A stretch of 19,781 bases of DNA from Kiritimatiellia bacterium (GCA_016303225.1 JAEDMC010000032.1:1-19781); one strand, 5' to 3'; shown: positions 7,577 through 14,921, numbered from the stretch's first letter. Made by a program: numbers and translations. The notes: a model not told the origin generated them from the sequence alone.

Positions 7577-8241
7577 AGGGCGAGGGTGTCGTCCTCAATG
7601 CGGACCTTATTGGCCTTACGGAGCTTGGCAATTGCGCGGTAAAGCGCCGTGCGATTGACACCGAGATATTCGGCGAGTTCACCGTACCTGAACTTCACAG
7701 GAGAGGGCAATCCGTCTTCCTTGCGCCACTTAAGGTAAAGGAGTACACGGTCGCCGATCTCGTAGCAGCTGAGCAGCATCAGCTTGCGCCAGGCGTAAAA
7801 GCCCTGCGTACACGCCGCCGCGTAAAGATTAGCAAGGAAACGCGGAGAAGCCCCCTTCTCCATCATTCGCCGGATGGACGCGACATTCAAAAACAACACC
7901 TCACTCGGCTCCTCGGCGACCAACATCCCCGGACAGGTCTTCACGGCAATAGCCGCAAAGGTCGCGCCAAACGTCCCGCCCGCATAAAGCCGCTGAACGA
8001 GATGGCGCGAATCATCTGTCAGTCCGCACTCGCGAACAAACACAACGCCAGACACCACAACAACCATTAATACGGCAGGCAGGCATTCGTGCAGAATCAC
8101 CTCTCCCGCGTCAAACTGGCGAAATTTGCCCTGCACATCCTCAAGAATGCCCTTGATCTCATCATAAGTATATCCGGCAAACAACGGCAGGTTCGCCACT
8201 TTCGGCAATATGTTTTCTTTGCAGACTTTCATCTGCACCAT
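7570..8241 (-). CDS. Crp/Fnr-family transcription regulator
   Basis: 223 aa from ATG 8241, or 220 aa from ATG 8232. The N-terminal half has the opening 'KVANLPLFAGYTYDEIKGIL', then a cyclic-nucleotide-binding-type barrel (FRQFDAGEVILHE, VVVVSGVVFVRE, LYAGGTFGATFAAI). After the dimerisation helix comes a winged helix-turn-helix near the C-terminus (RYGELAEYLGVNRTALYRAI, then AKLRKANKVRI). I see neither an FNR-style Cys cluster nor a clear cAMP-binding signature, so the effector is unknown. Reading from a GTG at 8295 is possible but would give an atypical N-terminus. No strong Shine-Dalgarno decides between starts. Palindromes matching Crp/Fnr-type sites lie in its own promoter and in that of the downstream envelope operon, so it probably controls both. 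Confidence 0.9.
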   Translation of the reverse strand: MVQMKVCKENILPKVANLPLFAGYTYDEIKGILEDVQGKFRQFDAGEVILHECLPAVLMVVVVSGVVFVRECGLTDDSRHLVQRLYAGGTFGATFAAIAVKTCPGMLVAEEPSEVLFLNVASIRRMMEKGASPRFLANLYAAACTQGFYAWRKLMLLSCYEIGDRVLLYLKWRKEDGLPSPVKFRYGELAEYLGVNRTALYRAIAKLRKANKVRIEDDTLALA

Positions 8242-8270
8242 ATTGCGCGACGGAGAGGAAATCTCACGCG
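8230..8270. repeat. 41-bp direct repeat, copy 2 (at the 5' end of the Crp/Fnr gene)
   Basis: The partner of 7536-7576, 694 bp away, with identical spacing of the two conserved blocks. It spans both candidate start codons of the regulator (8241 and 8232). On the minus strand both copies read GCGTGAGATTT, ten variable bases, then GCGCAATATG and TGCAGATG. In reading-frame terms both copies give 'REI...RNM-V/L-QM'. Confidence 0.8.
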
Positions 8271-8299
8271 CGAAAATAGAGTGGCGTGCCTTCACATCT

Positions 8300-8443
8300 G
8301 TAATGTCTCAAGCAAGGCATCGCCAAACGCCTAAGGTAAAACACGACAGCAGAAGACACGCCACGAGAGTGTTCTCTCGTAACGCATCATCGTAGTGTCC
8401 GTTTTACCTAGGAAATTGGCGATTTCTGCTTGAAACGAACATA
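8300..8443. repeat. Long nested inverted repeat in the leader of the Crp/Fnr gene
   Basis: Several arms pair in register. 8305-8314 pairs with 8427-8436 (9 of 10), 8321-8326 with 8416-8421 (6 of 6), and 8330-8342 with 8401-8412 (12 bp plus one bulged base). At the apex ACGAGAG (8363-8369) pairs with CTCTCGT (8374-8380) around a TGTT loop. The structure lies wholly between the predicted transcription start (about 8458) and the start codon of the Crp/Fnr gene, so the transcript would carry a long hairpin leader. It could be a cis-regulatory RNA or a miniature inverted-repeat element. No protein-coding content is seen. Confidence 0.75.
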
Positions 8444-8464
8444 CGCGGTTTGCGTACATCGCTA

Positions 8465-8497
8465 ATTATAGCATAAAGATTGTCGCAGATGCGACTA
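8465..8497 (-). promoter_or_regulatory. Promoter of the Crp/Fnr gene with overlapping operator
   Basis: The minus strand has an extended -10 box TGCTATAAT (8465-8473), with +1 near 8458. An operator copy at 8480-8497 (plus strand TTGTCGCAGATGCGACTA) matches 17 of 18 positions of the same-strand site. Its centre is at about -30.5, inside the region contacted by RNA polymerase, so bound protein should repress: autorepression is inferred. The operator overlaps the TAG stop of the upstream kinase gene. The leader to the ATG at 8241 is about 217 nt. Confidence 0.72.
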
Positions 8498-9790
8498 AAA
8501 GTCCTTCTTCATCAAATCAAACGCTTCCTTGTTTCTGAGCTGCATCAGACCTGATAGCGTATCCGGGCCCCCAAAGCGGACCTCATTGAACGCTCCGTCA
8601 TAATCTCTCATAAAATGAAACCTGTCCGACCACGGCGCAATGGAATCATCAATGTTAATGAAGTTCAAATAAACATTGTGCGTGATCTCATACTTAAGCT
8701 TCACGTCCGGATAAACTTTGCGCGATCGATTCAAGACCACGCAATTCGTCATCCACAGTGTCGCCGATTCAGGGCCTGAAAGGTCCGCATCCAACGTCCC
8801 CGGACCGATTACCCGATAGGTCCGTCCCGGCTTCAACACAAGTGGCTCGTTGATCACAACCGTCTGGCCCCGAAGCTCAAGCACATCTGGCAACGTCGGT
8901 TCCGAAAGCGCGACGATCACGCCTATCAACAAGCCAGCCGCAGCAAAGAACAACCCGCCGACAAGCCCGTTCCGTAGCCAGTGACGCCGCCGAATCGCCG
9001 CGGCAAAGGCATCGACGGACTGGTAGCGCTCGGAGGCAATGGAGCTGGTGGCGCGGCGGATGATGCGCCGCCAGGGCGAAGCGGAAAGGATTCCGCTTCT
9101 CCACTTGCGCGGACGCGTCTGATCACCCAAAAGCTTTTCGGCAAGTACACCAAGGGCATGAACATCTGCCGCGGGCGTGATGTCACCGCCAGTGAACTGC
9201 TCCGGTGCGGCATATTCGGGCGTGCCGACTCCGACCACCTTGCCATCGACAATGGACACGCCATCCGGCACGAGCGGCACATCGACGGACTTCGCCAGTC
9301 CCAAATCAACAATCACCGGCTCTCCGGCCTTGCGAAAAAGGATATTCGCAGGCTTCAAGTCGCGATGGACCACCCCCTTGGCGTGTAACGCCTTGAGCCC
9401 ATCGCAGAGCGCGAGCAAATACTTCGCCCGCGGGCGATCCCCTTTCGGCAATTCGCCCGGCTCCAGCAGTTCCTCAACAATGTAGGGGCGGCCATTCGCC
9501 TCGCCGTAGCCATGAAACGAGGGGAAGGACGGCGACTTCAATTCCGCCAACAACTTCGCCTCGCGAAGGAACCGCGCCTTCCGCGAATCCGTCAGCGGTT
9601 CCAAAAGGACCTTGACCGCGGCAGACGTTCCAAGCACAGCATGCTCGGCGCAATAGACCTCGGCCGTCCCGCCCTTCGCGACAAACGCCGTCAGCCGCCA
9701 ATCGCCGAAGAGCGTCCCCGCGGCAAAAGTGCCGCGATTTTCAGCGAGCGCACAACTCGAAAGCCGATTTGAAATCTCCTCGTCAGTCAT
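8495..9790 (-). CDS. Transmembrane Ser/Thr protein kinase with extracytoplasmic domain
   Basis: 431 aa. The kinase domain (about 28-270) shows a degenerate glycine loop (VAKGGTAEVY), ATP-anchoring Lys60 (AAVKVL), Glu77, the catalytic loop VHRDLKPANILF (Asp144, Asn149), DLG at 162-164 in place of DFG, and an APE motif at 195-197. A single membrane helix (about 274-296) follows. The outer part (about 300-431) has 'VVINEPLVLKPGRTYRVIGPGTLDADL', a strand-turn pattern suggesting a right-handed beta-helix fragment or other sensor. The start at 9790 is set by the overlap ATGACTGA with the sigma-factor stop and by GGAG 7 nt before the ATG. Sigma factor/Hanks-kinase pairs are common in Planctomycetes and relatives, where the kinase is thought to act with the sigma factor. 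Substrate unknown. Confidence 0.93.
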   Translation of the reverse strand: MTDEEISNRLSSCALAENRGTFAAGTLFGDWRLTAFVAKGGTAEVYCAEHAVLGTSAAVKVLLEPLTDSRKARFLREAKLLAELKSPSFPSFHGYGEANGRPYIVEELLEPGELPKGDRPRAKYLLALCDGLKALHAKGVVHRDLKPANILFRKAGEPVIVDLGLAKSVDVPLVPDGVSIVDGKVVGVGTPEYAAPEQFTGGDITPAADVHALGVLAEKLLGDQTRPRKWRSGILSASPWRRIIRRATSSIASERYQSVDAFAAAIRRRHWLRNGLVGGLFFAAAGLLIGVIVALSEPTLPDVLELRGQTVVINEPLVLKPGRTYRVIGPGTLDADLSGPESATLWMTNCVVLNRSRKVYPDVKLKYEITHNVYLNFINIDDSIAPWSDRFHFMRDYDGAFNEVRFGGPDTLSGLMQLRNKEAFDLMKKDF

Positions 9791-10364
9791 CAGCTTTCTC
9801 CAGCGCCCCGACGATTGTGCGCAACTTTGCAATGGACCGGCTCTTGATCTGATCGACCGCATGGCGCTCCATCATAAACGACTGCGCCACCGTCTCCGGC
9901 GACTCGCCTTTGATTGCAGTCCGGCGGAAGATCTCCTTCGTCCGCGGCGCAATCGTCTCGTCGTCAAAGAACTGACGAACCGCAATGTCAAAAAGCGACT
10001 GACGGTAATTCTCCTCCTCGGGATCGTCCGACGGCTCCTTCGGTTCTTCCGCGGCTCGCTCGCGCAGGCTCCGCTCCCGCTGCGCTTGCTTATGAAGCCG
10101 AAGCGCCTTGTGTCTCAGAACACCGGTCAGGTAATTGTGAAACCGCCCCGTCTCCTCCGGATCGTAGCGATAGCTTCCGAAGACATCAACGAGTGCAATC
10201 AGCGTCTCGGCAATCGCTTCATCAGCTTCGACGGACGGAAACCGCTCACGCATATACGCCTCCATCATCGGGCGGTAGCGCGTGACGAACTCCGTCCACC
10301 GCGCATGCTGCGAATCCGCGGCAAGTTGATTGAGCAAGGTCGTCGATGTGGAGGGTATTGGCAA
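9783..10364 (-). CDS. ECF-type RNA polymerase sigma factor paired with the Ser/Thr kinase
   Basis: 193 aa from a TTG start. Region 2 is at about 5-95: 'TTLLNQLAADSQHARWTEFV...RYRPMMEAYM', 'DEAIAETLIALVDVF' and 'GRFHNYLTGVLRHKALRLHK' correspond to the usual 'FRxWLxxIARN' helix. An acidic linker follows (about 105-125). Region 4, at about 140-185, includes 'RTKEIFRRTAIKGESPETVAQSF' and 'DQIKSRSIAKLR'. A longer in-frame reading exists, but the TTG at 10364 lies 2 nt after the thioesterase stop with GAAGGG 5 nt before it, so it is favoured. The 3' end overlaps the kinase gene by 8 nt, which predicts translational coupling. The pair probably forms a signalling module. Targets cannot be read from the window. 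Confidence 0.87.
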   Translation of the reverse strand: MPIPSTSTTLLNQLAADSQHARWTEFVTRYRPMMEAYMRERFPSVEADEAIAETLIALVDVFGSYRYDPEETGRFHNYLTGVLRHKALRLHKQAQRERSLRERAAEEPKEPSDDPEEENYRQSLFDIAVRQFFDDETIAPRTKEIFRRTAIKGESPETVAQSFMMERHAVDQIKSRSIAKLRTIVGALEKADD

Positions 10365-10365
10365 T

Positions 10366-10734
10366 TCAGCCCTTCGTTCGCTCGACGATGTGGTCCTTGC
10401 CGTCTGGCGCGGAGACACGGTGATAGGTAAAGCCGTCCGACGCGGCAGTTTCAACGCGGACTTCGTCGCCGGCGAAAGTCTGCCCCTTCGCATCCTTCAC
10501 CTCAAAGTCACGCCACGCGACGATCTTGCGTCCACCGCGCGGAAAAGTCTCGACCGTGAGCTCGTCCTCCCAGACCGGATAGCGGTTCATCTTCACCACC
10601 ATCCGCGTCAGCACCCACGAGATGTTCTCCCCCGCCGCGGCGAAATCACCCTTGCCGAGACCGAGGGACTCCGCATGCAGACTCGCTGACTCCTGAAGAA
10701 AATGTGACTGCCTGCCGATTGAAAAGGTAAACAT
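10366..10734 (-). CDS. Shortened acyl-ACP thioesterase-like protein (probable internal deletion)
   Basis: 122 aa; the family is usually about 240 aa with two hot-dog domains. Residues 1-80 match the first hot-dog domain: 'FSIGRQSHFLQESASLHAESLG', 'WVLTRMVVKMNRYPVWEDELTVETF' and 'WRDFEVKDAKGQTFA'. The rest, 'GDEVRVETAASDG' to 'SAPDGKDHIVERTKG', looks like the final strands of the second hot-dog domain rather than the end of the first. This points to an in-frame loss of about 110-120 residues. The usual first strand before the 'LS-x-N-LQ' helix is also missing, an in-frame TAA lies five codons upstream of the ATG, and no Shine-Dalgarno is seen. Thioesterases of this family release fatty acids from acyl-ACP. 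This one is probably inactive, or functions as a single hot-dog protein. It is co-oriented just upstream of the sigma/kinase pair. Confidence 0.7.
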   Translation of the reverse strand: MFTFSIGRQSHFLQESASLHAESLGLGKGDFAAAGENISWVLTRMVVKMNRYPVWEDELTVETFPRGGRKIVAWRDFEVKDAKGQTFAGDEVRVETAASDGFTYHRVSAPDGKDHIVERTKG

Positions 10735-10803
10735 GGTTTTTGCGAACGATTAGTTCTACAGAGGGCACTGATTCTGCTTGTCTTCAATGGAAACTCCCGA
10801 TAA

Positions 10804-12576
10804 TTATTTTTCCAACGCTGCCTTCAGAGCGTCGAAGTGGTCGCGTCCGAGCTCACGCGGCGTCCATCCGTTTCGGACGCACAGTGACGCCGCTTTGCCG
10901 ACCATCGATCCCATCTGCGCCGTCGTGTTCTGCACGCGAAACGAGGCCATCGCCCGATAGGTGCCAGAGATGTCCTTGCCGGCCATGAAGAGATTTGCGA
11001 TGTCGCGCGAATAGAAGCAGCGATACGGGATCGGATAACTTTGAATTTTCACCGAATCCGTGCAACCGGCCGTGCGAAACTCGCCATGCGGCGTGTGAAG
11101 GTCTATGAACCAGGTTGTGTCCACGACACCATCGGGATAAACCTTGTGCTGTACGAGATCTTCCTCGGTCACGATATAGTCGCCGATAATGCGGTGTGCG
11201 TCACGCTTGCCGAGAATGTACCCCATCTGATAGATTTCCATCTTCGCATAGTTCGCCTTCTTCGGGCTGCGGTTCTTCGCAAAGTCCCACCAACCCCAGA
11301 TGCCGCGTAGCATGGTGTCGCGGATGTCCTCGCCATCCCGCACTGGGTCGCGATAGAAGCCGGTCTCCCAGCTCCAGCTACCGCCGTCGACAACATCAAA
11401 CTTCGTTTCTGCGGGCGTGAGCGCGTCAAGTTCGTCCTCGACCCTACAGGCCCACGGTAATGACGGAAACGAAACATCCTCGCACCGGTTGCTCGCGGCC
11501 CACCATGTGGAACTGCCCAGGCCCTCCTTGAGAGCATAGCGCGCCTGCCACATCGTCTCGGCCCCGGCGGCCTCGGCCAACGCGGCATCTCCCGTGCAGT
11601 CGGCAAAGATCGTTGCCGAGACTGATTGTTCTTTCCCTGTGCGGATGTCGCGGACTATGATGCGCATGATGCGTCCGTTCTTCGTCTCCGCCGAAGTCGC
11701 GCGTTGCGACGCAAGCACCGTCAGATTTTTCTCCGCCCGCAACCAACGATCCCACGCGGCGGAATCGGGCTTGTAGTTGTCATCATACGCAGGGCCCTGG
11801 TGTTTCGGTATGAGCGCACGGATTTCCTCCATAATGTTGCGGTTCTTCGGGAACGGTCCGTTACCCCACTTGCCCTGCGGAATGACGCGGCACTCCTCAG
11901 AACCGTTGCCGCCGAACACTGGGCGGTCTTGGACAAGAGCGACCGAAAGTCCTTCGCGCGCCGCCGCGACTGCGGCGCACATGCCCGCGAAGCCGCCGCC
12001 GACGACGCAAAAGTCGAACGAACCAGCCGAGGGAGCCTGCTCGGGATAGCCGAGCGCCTGACGGCGCCAAGCGAAGTCCTTGCCGTTCGGCGGTGCCGCT
12101 CCCGCGAGATTGCGCGAGAAGCAGAGCGCGTCCACACGACCCTCGAAGCCCGTCAGGTCGCGAAGTACGACTTCCGTCGGCACGGAGGCGACCGTGACAA
12201 TGCCGCCGTCCCACCAGTCCCACGCGCCGCTTCCGCCTTTGCCGAAGGTTCCGACGATGGCGCCATCGACAAGGACCTGGAACTGTCCCGCGCCATACGG
12301 CGCGACCCAGTCGCGCGTCCGCACCCAAAGGCGGTATTTGCCTGCTGTCGGGAGGGCGACGCGGGTCTTTGCGTCGGCTACGGGATGCCCGAGGCCGTGA
12401 GCAAGCAAATAGCTCGAGCCCATTTGGTCCATAAACTGCTGGTCGACGGACCAGCCGCCGAGATCGGCAAACGCCTCGGCCTCGACAAGTGTCGTTTCCG
12501 TGTCGACTGGCGCTTTAGGGCGAGCGAAGCATCCCACGATTGCGACAGCGGCAATTAAAGTTCCTATCTTATTCAT
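10804..12576 (-). CDS. Secreted lipoprotein FAD-dependent oxidoreductase with N-terminal jelly-roll-like domain
   Basis: 590 aa. MNKIGTLIAAVAIVGC gives a lipoprotein signal (Cys16). Residues about 24-155 form a strand-rich, Trp/Gly-rich domain ('LVEAEAFADLGGW', 'GKYRLWVRTRDWV', 'FQVLVDGAIVGTFG'), like carbohydrate-binding jelly-roll domains. The FAD domain starts at about 187 with VVGGGFAGMCAA, then 'FGGNGSEECRV', 'IFADCTGDAALAEAAGAE', and ends with 'LFMAGKDISGTYRAMASFRVQ' and 'GKAASL'. This is the FAD_oxidored family (PF12831), abundant in Lentisphaerae and Planctomycetes and often linked to polysaccharide breakdown; the substrate is unknown. The ATG at 12576 was preferred over 12588 because GAGGA lies 5 nt before it. 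No promoter was recognised in the short gap to parC, so read-through from parEC is possible. Confidence 0.9.
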   Translation of the reverse strand: MNKIGTLIAAVAIVGCFARPKAPVDTETTLVEAEAFADLGGWSVDQQFMDQMGSSYLLAHGLGHPVADAKTRVALPTAGKYRLWVRTRDWVAPYGAGQFQVLVDGAIVGTFGKGGSGAWDWWDGGIVTVASVPTEVVLRDLTGFEGRVDALCFSRNLAGAAPPNGKDFAWRRQALGYPEQAPSAGSFDFCVVGGGFAGMCAAVAAAREGLSVALVQDRPVFGGNGSEECRVIPQGKWGNGPFPKNRNIMEEIRALIPKHQGPAYDDNYKPDSAAWDRWLRAEKNLTVLASQRATSAETKNGRIMRIIVRDIRTGKEQSVSATIFADCTGDAALAEAAGAETMWQARYALKEGLGSSTWWAASNRCEDVSFPSLPWACRVEDELDALTPAETKFDVVDGGSWSWETGFYRDPVRDGEDIRDTMLRGIWGWWDFAKNRSPKKANYAKMEIYQMGYILGKRDAHRIIGDYIVTEEDLVQHKVYPDGVVDTTWFIDLHTPHGEFRTAGCTDSVKIQSYPIPYRCFYSRDIANLFMAGKDISGTYRAMASFRVQNTTAQMGSMVGKAASLCVRNGWTPRELGRDHFDALKAALEK

Positions 12577-12586
12577 CATCTTCCTC

Positions 12587-12643
12587 ATCGCGATCGAATG
12601 CGGCTTCTACGACGCCAGCCACCTGAACGCCGTCTTCCGCTGA
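12587..12643 (+). pseudogene. Relic of an AraC-family DNA-binding domain
   Basis: On the plus strand this stretch reads IAIECGFYDASHLNAVFR followed by TGA. It matches the second helix-turn-helix of AraC/XylS regulators ('IAxxxGFxDxSHFxRxFR') at all key positions: the Gly-Phe, Asp, Ser-His and Phe-Arg. The rest of the gene is missing: upstream lies the oxidoreductase 5' end in antisense, and the usual 'RxxGxSPxxYR' ending is absent. It fills the 62-bp gap between parC and the oxidoreductase gene. It is read as a decayed gene end, perhaps of a former regulator of the oxidoreductase locus. Confidence 0.6.
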
Positions 12644-12650
12644 CAGCAAG

Positions 12651-14870
12651 TCAGTCGAGCACGCCCTTGGACGGCGGCTCCTTGTCGTCCCACCACGAAC
12701 CCTTCGAGAAGCTCGCTCGGGCGATGGGCTTAGTCGTCAGCTGCTTGCCCTTTGCGCCGGCCGAGCGAATCTCGACGACAGGCTTCTTCTCGGTCTTGCC
12801 GGTTTCGCGGTTCACGCGGTCGGCGAGCTCGAGCGGACGGAAATGCTGCTGGTGGATCTTCTGCCCCTTCGCCGGCTTGTACTTCACGTACAGCGTCTCG
12901 CCGCAGCCCTCCTCGAAGAGGACGATCTTCGCCTTCGGCTTCTCCGGCGCAAGGCGATAGTCCTTGTTGCGGATGAGACCACCGAAGGTGAAGCGCTTGA
13001 TGTAGCTGAAGCCATAGCTGCCCTCCTCGTAGATGCAGGTGAAGTCGCGCGTGTCGCGATCCTTCTCCTGATCGTAGCGGAGAACCCGCAGAAGGTCCTT
13101 GTCGACGAAGATCTTGTCCTCGGGCTGCACCTTGCGGAAACGTCCGTCCTTCCAGACGAGGACGAGCTCGTCCAGCGAGGAGCACTTGAAGAGCTCGTCG
13201 CCCCCGCGAAGACCGCTGCCGACGTAGTTGTTCTCCTTGTCCCAGCGGATCGTGAGCTCGCTCGCCGTGAGCTGGCGAACGTCCACTTCCTTGAACACGC
13301 CCTTCGACACGCGCGTCTGGCGCGGATACTTCTTCGCGTATTCCCTGACGAGCCCCTTCAGGTACTTCACCACGAACGCGCGGAGATGGACGAGGTTGTC
13401 CTGAACATCCTTCTCCTCCTTGCGGATCGTGTCGATCTCCTGGCGGTTCTTGTCGATGTCGAACTGCGAGATGCGGCGGATCTGCAGCTTCAAGAGCCGC
13501 TCGACGTCGTCGTTGGTGACGTCCCGGCGAAGCTCCTTGCGGAACGGCTTGAAGCCGTCCTTCACCGTCGCCTGGATGCCCTCCATCGTCTTCTGCGTCT
13601 CGATGCGCTTGTAAATGCGCTCCTCGATGAAGATGCGGTCAAGCGTGCGGGCGTGGAAGAGGTCGTCGAGCTCCTGCAGCCGGATCTCCTGCTCCCGCTT
13701 CGTGAGCGCCATGAGGCGGTCGACGTTGCACTTCAGGATCTCCGTGACGCTCATCAGCCTCGGACGTCCGTCCTGCAGAACGATCGGCCTGGACGCGAGC
13801 GACTTCTCGCACGTCGTGAATGCGTAAAGAGCGGTCATCGTCTTCTCGGCGCTCGCGCCCGCCTGGAGCTCGAGCTCGATGCGGACCTTGTCGCTCGTCA
13901 GGTCGTGAATCTTGCGGACCGCGACCTTCTTCTTCTTGATCGCGTCCTCGATCGACTCCGCGATCGAATCGGTCGTCTCGCCCCACGGAAGCTCGGTGAT
14001 GACGAGCTTGCCCTTTTCGGACGAGTCGATCTGCGCGCGCACCTTGACCTTGCCGAGGCCGTCCTGATACTCGCTGACGTCCATGACGCCGCCGAGCTGG
14101 AAGTCGGGATAGACCTCAAAGGGCTTCTTCTGGATGATCGCGATCTCCGCCTCGAGAAGCTCGATGAAGTTGTGCGGCAGGATCGAGGTCGAGAGGCCGA
14201 CCGCGATGCCGTCCGCGCCAAGCATCAGGAGGAGCGGAATCTTCGCCGGCAGATAGACGGGCTCCTCCTTGCGTCCGTCGTAGTTCGGCACGAAAGCCGT
14301 CGTCTTCTTGTTGAAGACCTCCTTGCGCGCAAGATCGGTGAGCCGGCACTCGATGTAACGGGTCGCCGCGTGCTTCATCCCGGTGTAGAGGGAGCCGTAG
14401 TTACCCTGTCCGTCGATGAGATAGCCGCGTCCCTCGCCCCAGAGCTTGTTCGCGAGAACGCAGATCGCGTCGCCGATCGAAGCGTCGCCGTGCGGATGGT
14501 ACTGCATCGCATGGCCGACGATGTTCGCAACCTTCGTGTACCGGCCGTCGTCCTTCTCCCACAGCGAATGCATGATGCGCCGCTGCACGGGCTTCAGGCC
14601 GTCCTCCACCGCCGGGATCGCGCGCGAGCAGATGACATACGCCGAATACTGCCGGAAGTTGAAGTCGTAAAGCTCCTGCATCGGCCCCCGTCCGGTCAAG
14701 CCCTTCTTCGCCGCCTCGGCAAACGGCTTCGGCGCCTCCTCGGCCTCCGTCTTCGGCTTCTTCCCGCCTTCCCCTTTCGCCTTCGCCTCCTTTTGCTGCG
14801 TCTCCGGCGAAGCAAAGAACTCGAGGTTGTCGAACAAGCTCGGCGGCTGACTTTCTTCTTTCTTTCCCAT
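12651..14870 (-). CDS. parC: DNA topoisomerase IV (type IIA) subunit A
   Basis: 739 aa from ATG 14870. After a charged Lys/Glu-rich N-terminal stretch (about 60 aa) comes the breakage-reunion domain: 'MQELYDFNFRQYSAYVICSRAIPAVEDGLKPVQRRI', 'QYHPHGDASIGDAI', 'DGQGNYGS' and the active-site Tyr172 in AATRYIECRL (Tyr181 if a TTG start is used). The protein ends in a domain (about 600-739) unlike the long gyrase beta-pinwheel, with no clear GyrA box, which favours ParC. An in-frame TTG at 14897 has GAGGG 3 nt before it and begins 15 nt after the parE stop. The ATG at 14870 has only AAGGA very close, so the start is undecided. With ParE it should form the heterotetramer that decatenates or relaxes DNA using ATP. 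Confidence 0.92.
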   Translation of the reverse strand: MGKKEESQPPSLFDNLEFFASPETQQKEAKAKGEGGKKPKTEAEEAPKPFAEAAKKGLTGRGPMQELYDFNFRQYSAYVICSRAIPAVEDGLKPVQRRIMHSLWEKDDGRYTKVANIVGHAMQYHPHGDASIGDAICVLANKLWGEGRGYLIDGQGNYGSLYTGMKHAATRYIECRLTDLARKEVFNKKTTAFVPNYDGRKEEPVYLPAKIPLLLMLGADGIAVGLSTSILPHNFIELLEAEIAIIQKKPFEVYPDFQLGGVMDVSEYQDGLGKVKVRAQIDSSEKGKLVITELPWGETTDSIAESIEDAIKKKKVAVRKIHDLTSDKVRIELELQAGASAEKTMTALYAFTTCEKSLASRPIVLQDGRPRLMSVTEILKCNVDRLMALTKREQEIRLQELDDLFHARTLDRIFIEERIYKRIETQKTMEGIQATVKDGFKPFRKELRRDVTNDDVERLLKLQIRRISQFDIDKNRQEIDTIRKEEKDVQDNLVHLRAFVVKYLKGLVREYAKKYPRQTRVSKGVFKEVDVRQLTASELTIRWDKENNYVGSGLRGGDELFKCSSLDELVLVWKDGRFRKVQPEDKIFVDKDLLRVLRYDQEKDRDTRDFTCIYEEGSYGFSYIKRFTFGGLIRNKDYRLAPEKPKAKIVLFEEGCGETLYVKYKPAKGQKIHQQHFRPLELADRVNRETGKTEKKPVVEIRSAGAKGKQLTTKPIARASFSKGSWWDDKEPPSKGVLD

Positions 14871-14872
14871 GT

Positions 14873-14921
14873 CCTTAAATCTACCTCTTTCTACCAACTA
14901 CCCTCTGCCAACTCAGAACTC
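14873..14921 (-). repeat. Seven-bp periodic purine-rich array between parE and parC
   Basis: On the minus strand from 14921 the sequence divides in register into GAGTTCT, GAGTTGG, CAGAGGG, TAGTTGG, TAGAAAG and AGGTAGA, then TTTAAGG. The array begins inside the last codons of parE and contains its stop, the possible TTG start of parC and its candidate ribosome-binding sites. Confidence 0.55.

Noticed and set aside
7179..7682. A 167-codon minus-strand frame covering the intergenic region before the envelope operon
   Set aside because: It overlaps the end of the Crp/Fnr gene and the start of the lipoprotein gene in another frame, contains the promoter and operator, and shows no protein-family pattern beyond the 41-bp repeat.
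8442..8456. Small hairpin TACGC-GGTTT-GCGTA near the predicted 5' end of the Crp/Fnr transcript
   Set aside because: A 5-bp stem is too short to claim as a separate element. At most it may be part of the structured leader.
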